Source: Labia minor | Taxonomy: Eukaryota > Arthropoda > Insecta > Dermaptera > Spongiphoridae | Assembly: GCA_963082975.1 (NCBI GenBank) | Contig: OY720344.1 | Coordinates: 65,872,546 to 65,936,545 of the forward strand | Length of the DNA stretch: 64,000 nt | Direction: 5' to 3' | Shown: positions 58,140 through 64,000 of the stretch, piece after piece | Layout of the letters: each line of letters starts with the position of its first letter | Position numbering within the stretch: position 1 is the first letter of the stretch | Position numbers and translations under genes: made by a program | The notes under the pieces: model-generated | Databases searched by the model: none | What the model was told of the DNA's origin: nothing | Seen by the model: only the letters and a program-made list of their open reading frames with translations

Positions 58140-59420
58140 TTGACAGAGTACGACATGTATGAATGCACCCCATAGGATGGATACTGGGTGGAAGCTCATG
58201 GAATCAATAAGGAAAAGCCCGACGGATACCTATAGATAATGACCACTGCAAGACAAAACAGAAAAAGCGATTATGGAGAAAAATATAACTAAATTTGTCA
58301 AATGTGGAAGATCACATCAATGGTAGAGAACACGAAATTCTCACTGAAATTAATAACCTTATAATAGATTTCTGTACTAACCAAAACCAAGAAGAAAGTA
58401 AAGGAAACAATTTGTTTAGGAAATTATATCAAAGTATACTCTAGTAAACAAAAAGATAAAAAAGCTCAAGAACAGGGGTGAAAATTCTTGTTAATAAAAA
58501 AATATATGAATAACATAAAGTATATAAATGAAAGTATATCATCTTATTATCATTAAAGTTTTCAAAGACCGTATGGTACGAATATACTTAGTGTGTATGC
58601 TAACGATATTTCGAAATCTAAATAACTAAGAAAGGAATTTTATGAAGTTCTTCAGAATATAATCTATAAAATACTTAAACATGCTCTACTAATAATGATG
58701 GTGGATGTGAATGCTAGAGTTGTCGATAAACCAATCTCAGGAGTGAAACAATGTTTTAATCATTTGAATTCATTTCGAATAAATAACACCTTCTTCAAGA
58801 AGAAACCCTGTATCAAAATTATGTGAAGTAATAGTAGAAGTCAACAATCTACTATTGATTATATTAATACAGCAACTGAAATATTCAAAACAAATTATAG
58901 ATGTTATAATATAATTCAGAAAATATATTGGAAGTGATCATAGAGTTTTAGCCGAAATTCAAGCTTCAGTATGAAGGAAATTTAACTCAAAAGTCTTCCA
59001 AAATGAAAGCAGAAAATATCTTTTATGATAAAAGGCTTTCAAAAAGATTCGATGATCTGATCTGATATAAGAGCAGGTGACAAGCTGGCCTCATGAATTA
59101 CACAGATCTTTCAGAACACCATGAAACAATGTAAAATATCTGAATAAATATAAATATAAAATACCTGAATCGTGGAAGAAAAGTTTGATAATTCTAATAT
59201 TTAAGAAAGGTAATAAAACCGGTAATAATAACTATCATCATATTACATCAGAGTAGGTGCAAAAATTTCGCTATTTAGGAGTAGAGATTTCATCAAAAAA
59301 AGATCTCAAGCAAGAAGTAAGGGACTAAGGAGCACGGATAGCAGGCGGGATTATTATGGAATAATAAACACATGTCACCTAAAAGAAAATGATGTATCTA
59401 AAAGACCTGGATATATGGAC
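58140..59420 (+). mobile_element. Degenerate RTE-like LINE
   Basis: Plus-strand remnants in the order expected of an RTE LINE. Endonuclease-like HALLIMMVDVNARV lies at about 58680, then NTFFKKKPC near 58789, QQSTIDYI near 58843 and GSDHRVLAEIQAS near 58930. Reverse-transcriptase fragments follow: IPESWKKSLIILIFKKGNKT near 59164 and KFRYLGVEISSKKDLKQE near 59263. Many frameshifts and stops, and internal deletions around 58990-59150. A dead copy, not closely matched to the 3' end at 21795. Confidence 0.75.
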
Positions 59421-59464
59421 ATATGCAACAGAAAGAGCATCTACAACAATAATTCAATAAGTTT

Positions 59465-59850
59465 AGTCGACGGAGTTGGGGTATCAAATGTTATTATCAT
59501 AAGCGGGGTCGTAACCGTCTCACCATTCATTTTTTTAGTGATTTTGTAAATATTTGTGACATTTTGGTCTTTTAATTCCTTAATAATTTCATCTTTTGTA
59601 ATGTCAACAAAATCTTCACAATAGACAACTCCCTTGGAAGTGTTTAGCCTTTGGTGAGGTTCGACGGAATTCCTTCTCCCAATTTATCAATGGTGGAGAT
59701 ATTTTTAGAATCTTTGTTTTAGTAACTTGAACCAGAATCATACCTGATTGAAGTTTTTTAACTGATTTAATAGGACCCTGGGCTTTGTATGTGAGTACTT
59801 TATTTATAATAAAAGGGCTCACTTTGTTCAATTTTTTTTTCCTTATTGTT
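59465..59850 (-). pseudogene. Jockey-type LINE ORF1 (Gag-like) fragment
   Basis: Minus strand. VSPFIINKVL, then PIKSVKKLQSGMILVQVTKT, a frameshift near 59620, then DEIIKELKDQNVTNIYKI and MNGETVTTPLMIITF. This follows the conserved region of jockey-clade ORF1 proteins just before the zinc knuckles, which bind the element's own RNA. The zinc-knuckle part and ORF2 are not present. The copy is truncated at 59465 and cannot function. Confidence 0.7.
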
Positions 59851-61439
59851 AAAGAACTTTTAAATTATTTTGAATTTTGAATTTATTGAGTCGTTGCGTG
59901 ACAATTAGTTGCTTGAGTGTGTAAGCTACTTCCGTCCTCTTCGGGCTCAATTGGACTAATTGCAGCGAATCTCACTGCTTGTTAGTCATTCAATTCGTTC
60001 GGACATCATTCGTCATTCGTTTATAATCGCTTGAATTGTATTACGATTGCATTTACATGCAAATCTTGTAATTATTTTTTATAGATATTTTATATCTACA
60101 AGGGATGAAGAGAACTTTTCACATGGACCATTTTTGGAATATTGTCCCCAATTACTTAGTAAATTTCAGAAACCTGGAAATTCTCTTAAAACCTGGAAAA
60201 TTCCTATACAATTGTCTACGTGTGAAATTACAAGGAACCGTAGTTCGACCTTAACTTTGGTAATTTCAGGAAATGTACTTAAACTAATATGGTCCATATA
60301 TTTTCTGGGCCGTTTTAGGGATGGGTATCCTTCTTTTCTGAAGTGATACCGAATCTGAAGGGTTCGAGGGGTCTAGACCTCCCTCACCCAACGCATCCAT
60401 TTGGCGGCTTGCCAATGGGAATATAAATTCAATTAATTATATAAATTTAATATAATTAAATGTTATCTAAGGAAAAAAAGGAAAAATATTAATTAATTAT
60501 TTTCAATTAATATTTGTTAAAATATAAAAATTATAGAATAATAAATAATGAGGTTAGAAAAATGAATACAAATTTATCTGTTTAGAGCGCAGTACAGGTC
60601 TTTCTAGTTGAACGGCCAGCACACGAATGTGTGATCGATAACATATAATGATTAATTAATACATAATTTTTACATTTTATATTTATATATTATTAAAACA
60701 AAAAAAAATATTTTTTAAATATTTCTTGTAAGAATTGGTTACACTGCTTCACTGTAATCGCGTAAGGCGAATCAAACTGAAACCAACTTTTCTTCGTGCT
60801 CGTCTACTGAAGTTTTGAAAGAGAAGACTGTCCACTGAGAAGCTCGTAATCGACGTATTTAATGGACGCACGAGATGAACACTGAACCTTTACACAGAGG
60901 CTAAAGAACGGATTGATATCTGAAGAGTCAAATGGGCCAAGGTGAATTCCTTTCCCATTTAGACCTAGCCTAAGCCCCTAACATCTATGGGATAGGTGGA
61001 TGGTTTCCAGCAAAAAAAATGCTGAGAATGTAAAAATTTGTAATAATAATAATAATAATAATAGTACTATACATACTTAGGTACATATAATTTTAAGATC
61101 TACATTATAGTCTCTAAAAATAGGAACACAAAACGGTATGATTAGTATCTGTCATTACCGGCAATTCAAGTGTTATAGTGAACATTGACGTTTTATCTAT
61201 ACTTCAGTTACCCTACCCTTCTCTTTAAATTTAAACATTAACTAAGAATGGAAATGACAGTAGCCTAGAGCCAATTAAGAGAACAGTCACCCACATCAAC
61301 TAATAATACGTTATATTCCCTTGTGTAAATATTAATAGAAAATACCTTTAAGCCAGAATTAATTATGGATTAGATAATACATTTATATAAACATTAATAG
61401 GTTTCCTCTAATTTTTTCAATGACCTTTTCCACCAGTTC
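59851..61439. other. Mixed-composition tract, unassigned
   Basis: Less AT-rich than most of the window. It includes 59920-60050 (GGAAGTAGC on the minus strand, possibly the LINE 5' region), a 99-codon plus-strand frame at 60047-60346 with a repeated AAACCTGGAAA and no family match, 60740-61000 of unknown repeat-like sequence, and an AAT array (61041-61062). Confidence 0.3.
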
Positions 61440-61766
61440 ATTTTTTTTCACCGTCGTTTCACCATAACCGAACTTTCCTTCAGTTTTCCGCAAATTTCAC
61501 GCACTTTATTGTACGAAATTGTTTCTCAAAAGTTAGGCTACCATAAGTTTTGTGCCAGGTAGGTACCACACTTAGACGGCGGATTTCTATCAGGAAGGAA
61601 TTTCCAAGCTCGTTCATCGCTACTATAAATGTCTCAACTTTTTTGGCGATTTTGTAGAAAAATAGTATTTTAGTTGCTCTTTCAAATGTATATAATAAAA
61701 AACATTTTCCTGTACTAGTTTTGTCTTAATTCCAAAACATAACCTACTTTGTCAAATGTCCTCGTA
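61440..61766 (+). mobile_element. Mariner deletion derivative (fourth lineage)
   Basis: Plus strand retains ISRTLLYEIVSQKLGYHKFC (61492-61551), a mariner N-terminal landmark. It then jumps to the extreme C-terminus, ADFYQEGISKLVHRYYKCLN and GDFVEK followed by TAG (61578-61664). The whole catalytic region is deleted. The right end, read inward, is ACGAGGACATTTGACAAAG next to TA. The left terminus is not seen. Confidence 0.75.
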
Positions 61767-63977
61767 TATAATAAAAATTGTAGTTATTGACAAAGCCGGG
61801 CTCAGTATAGTACTATTGAAGTGAAAGGAAAGGGGTTCGGGAAACCGTGAGTCACCTAAGACTAAAAATCTTGTAAAATTTTCATGAAACATGAAATTAC
61901 AAATAATATAAATTTTGAAAACATTTCCCCACTTTGAAAAATTAAAAGAATAGATTTACTATGTACATAAATATGTTTATCTAAATATAGGTGTACAATT
62001 TGTATAGTTTATTTAAAAGAAATGAAATTATAAAAAATATTTAATTGTAATTGTTTTTGTAAATAAAGTATATGTTTTTTCTAATAGGTGCAGAACCTGC
62101 GTCCTCCATAATTGTACCTTTAAAAAGTATCTTATATTTTTATAAAGTTGATTTTATATAAGCATAGGGCCTCCTTTATTATTAATTAAAATATAATTTC
62201 CAATGATATAAAAATTTACCCCCTTTTCTTTCAATACAATTATTTATTTAAGTTTATTAATTTATAATAGAAAAAGTTACTCTGTCTTAATATAAGAAAC
62301 AAAAATAAAATATTCTTTATGAATTCTTAAATTTCAGAAAAGTTTGAAAATTTATGAACTTCAACCTTTTAAATAAATATTTTATGAATTAACCTGATAT
62401 ATATATTTTTTACAAATCAATTTATAGATTATAGGTAAATTATTTTTATATATTGTATATTGTGTTTATAAATAAATAATTTACGAATGCCCTTAATAGG
62501 CAGTTGTAAATAATTATTGAGAAAATAAAATAAAAAATAAATTATAGATTGAGTCTAACAATTTTCAATTATTCATTAGTTAATTTTTAGAAAAGATTTA
62601 AGTAATAGGTCAAAGTATAGGTGGGAGGGGAAATTAATTCTAGTCAATTTATATACATCAACAACTGATTTTAAAAAGAATAGAAATTCAGAAGAGAATA
62701 AATTAAAAATTTAGATGAATATTGAATTTCTAGTTAGAAGTAGTTTATGTAAGTATGATCTTTAAATTTTCATATAGTGTAATATTAATAATATTAATCA
62801 AGGTATAAAGTTCGAGGTCACTTAACAGGAAGACAGGTGTTTATTATTATTGCGATAAGAGAAAAATATTTAAAAATATAAAATACAAATAAAATATATT
62901 TATGGTATGGTATGGCTAAACAATATAAAATTGATTGGTCTCAAGGATTAATAAATATAGAATCATTATAATAATATATAATTTTAGATTATAAGTTTTA
63001 ATATTCAAAATTAAAATGAATTTTTTGAGAATGTTTTATAATTTATAAAATCGTGTTTATTTTTCTATCGAAAATTACAGTTTAAATTTGAAAAGAGAAT
63101 AAAATAAACGCAAATATTTTAAAAATACATTCAATTCTTTAAACTTAAAGTTATTAATTTTTTTTTATTTAAATGAACATAATATTACAAGAACAATTTC
63201 TATCAGAAAGGCATAAGATGTTCTGTGTAGTTAGTCACAGATCACACATTTGTTTGGTAGGCGCCTACTTAATTGCCAAGTCGGCCGATTGACGTCTTTC
63301 TGACGCCAAAGAGAGAGGGAAGAGCTCTAGTACTACCCAGAGCAAGGGTACAACTCATTTAACAGACCACCCTCAACGAGTTTAAATATTTAATTCATTC
63401 CCAGTTAAAAAAAGAAAAAAAAAGAATATAAATTAATTGGCAAGAATCTCATTCAAAAATAATTTGCAGGTTATGTTAGGAATTCTATTCATGCATATAA
63501 AAAAAAATTGGAAGTATTTCAAATAATAAATATTTTCAACATTGAAAGTCCCAGACAATAATAAATAATATTATTTATAATTTAAAAAGAATTAAACAAT
63601 CAAATTTAAATTATTTAAAAAATTTAGAAGTTAATTTTCATAAATTTAGAAAAATGAATTTGAGAATAATTATTGAAAATAATATCTTATATTTAATTAA
63701 AAAGATTAAATAAATATTTAGAATATAACTTTGACTAAATATCAGGAATATTTAAAAAACAATATTAGATAAAAATGATATAATATAATATAATATGATG
63801 ATAAAAATAATATAATAGTTTTAAATTTAAATTTAAATACCTTAAATTAGAATTTCTTTAATAATATAAAATTATAATTTTATATAAATGAGGGGTTGAA
63901 AACTGGGAGCCTTAAAGTTCATTTAAATACAGGCAAAGTCTGTGGAGTCCAAAAATTAATTATACAGTGAAATTTTC
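61767..63977. other. AT-rich tract with one richer patch
   Basis: No gene. At 63190-63380 a unique richer patch contains the palindrome GTAGGCGCCTAC (63258-63269) and GCCAAGTCGGCCGATTGACG. An acceptor-like TTTTTTCTAATAG near 62085 leads into a short open stretch with no family match. Confidence 0.4.
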
Positions 63978-64000
63978 AAAAAAAAAAAAAAAAAAAAAAA
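63978..64000. repeat. Poly-A run at window end
   Basis: 23 A residues run to the edge of the window. It could be a retroposon tail or a homopolymer artefact; the continuation is not visible. Confidence 0.8.

Noticed and set aside
62085..62160. Acceptor-like site followed by an open stretch
   Set aside because: No donor, no family match, and the stretch closes in AT-rich sequence.

Overview
The window reads as AT-rich, repeat-laden, non-coding DNA from an arthropod nuclear genome. Evidence for a eukaryote: splice-bounded exon sequence, LINE, mariner, Tc1, pogo, hAT, Helitron and Helentron-type elements, and many TA, CA, GTCC and AAT microsatellites. There is no bacterial-style gene packing. 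The arthropod call rests on the repeat community and on one recognisable host exon, an 84-nt minus-strand exon of RNA polymerase subunit RPABC3 (Rpb8) at 37683-37766, whose residues [11 protein letters not shown] resemble the insect protein more than the vertebrate or nematode one. That is the only secure host coding sequence. Most other open frames are chance frames or transposon debris.

Layout. 1-8.8 kb: AT-rich DNA with two or three non-autonomous Helentron-like elements, a hAT end, a deleted mariner and one unique, richer block (7.6-7.9 kb). 8.8-10.8 kb: a stack of nested elements ending in a 200-N assembly gap. 10.8-20 kb: a deleted mariner, more non-autonomous elements, foldback MITEs and unique GC-richer islands near 12.3, 15.1 and 17.2 kb. 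20.2-20.7 kb: the strongest GC island, with two tandem TGACCTTGG sites. 21.8-24 kb: RTE-like LINE 3' ends and a near-perfect foldback. 24.4-31.6 kb: a cluster of Helentron-like elements, a canonical Helitron, a hAT MITE and a nested mariner. 33.7-37 kb: foldback MITE and AT-rich DNA. 37-39.7 kb: GC island, Rpb8 exon, and a Helentron copy carrying an endonuclease-domain ORF. 43.9-45.9 kb: an apparently intact Tc1-like DD36E transposon inside a dead pogo-like gene. 46.4-57.9 kb: two nearly identical 3.1-kb Helentron copies in inverted orientation around 5.4 kb of AT-rich DNA. 58.1-61.8 kb: RTE and jockey-type LINE debris and a deleted mariner. The rest is AT-rich.

The main theme is rolling-circle transposons. 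At least three families of short elements (called here C, Y and Z) plus the endonuclease-carrying Helentrons share one plan: a short subterminal inverted repeat, of which the copy at one end is followed by a terminal hairpin and a T-rich end. C, Y and Z also share a core of about 100 bp beside a microsatellite, although their ends differ. This matches the Helentron/HINE (DINE-1-like) architecture. One C, Y or Z element sits inside a Helentron whose sister copies give the empty site, and that comparison needs no target-site duplication. No Rep/helicase gene is present, so any mobility would depend on an autonomous copy elsewhere.
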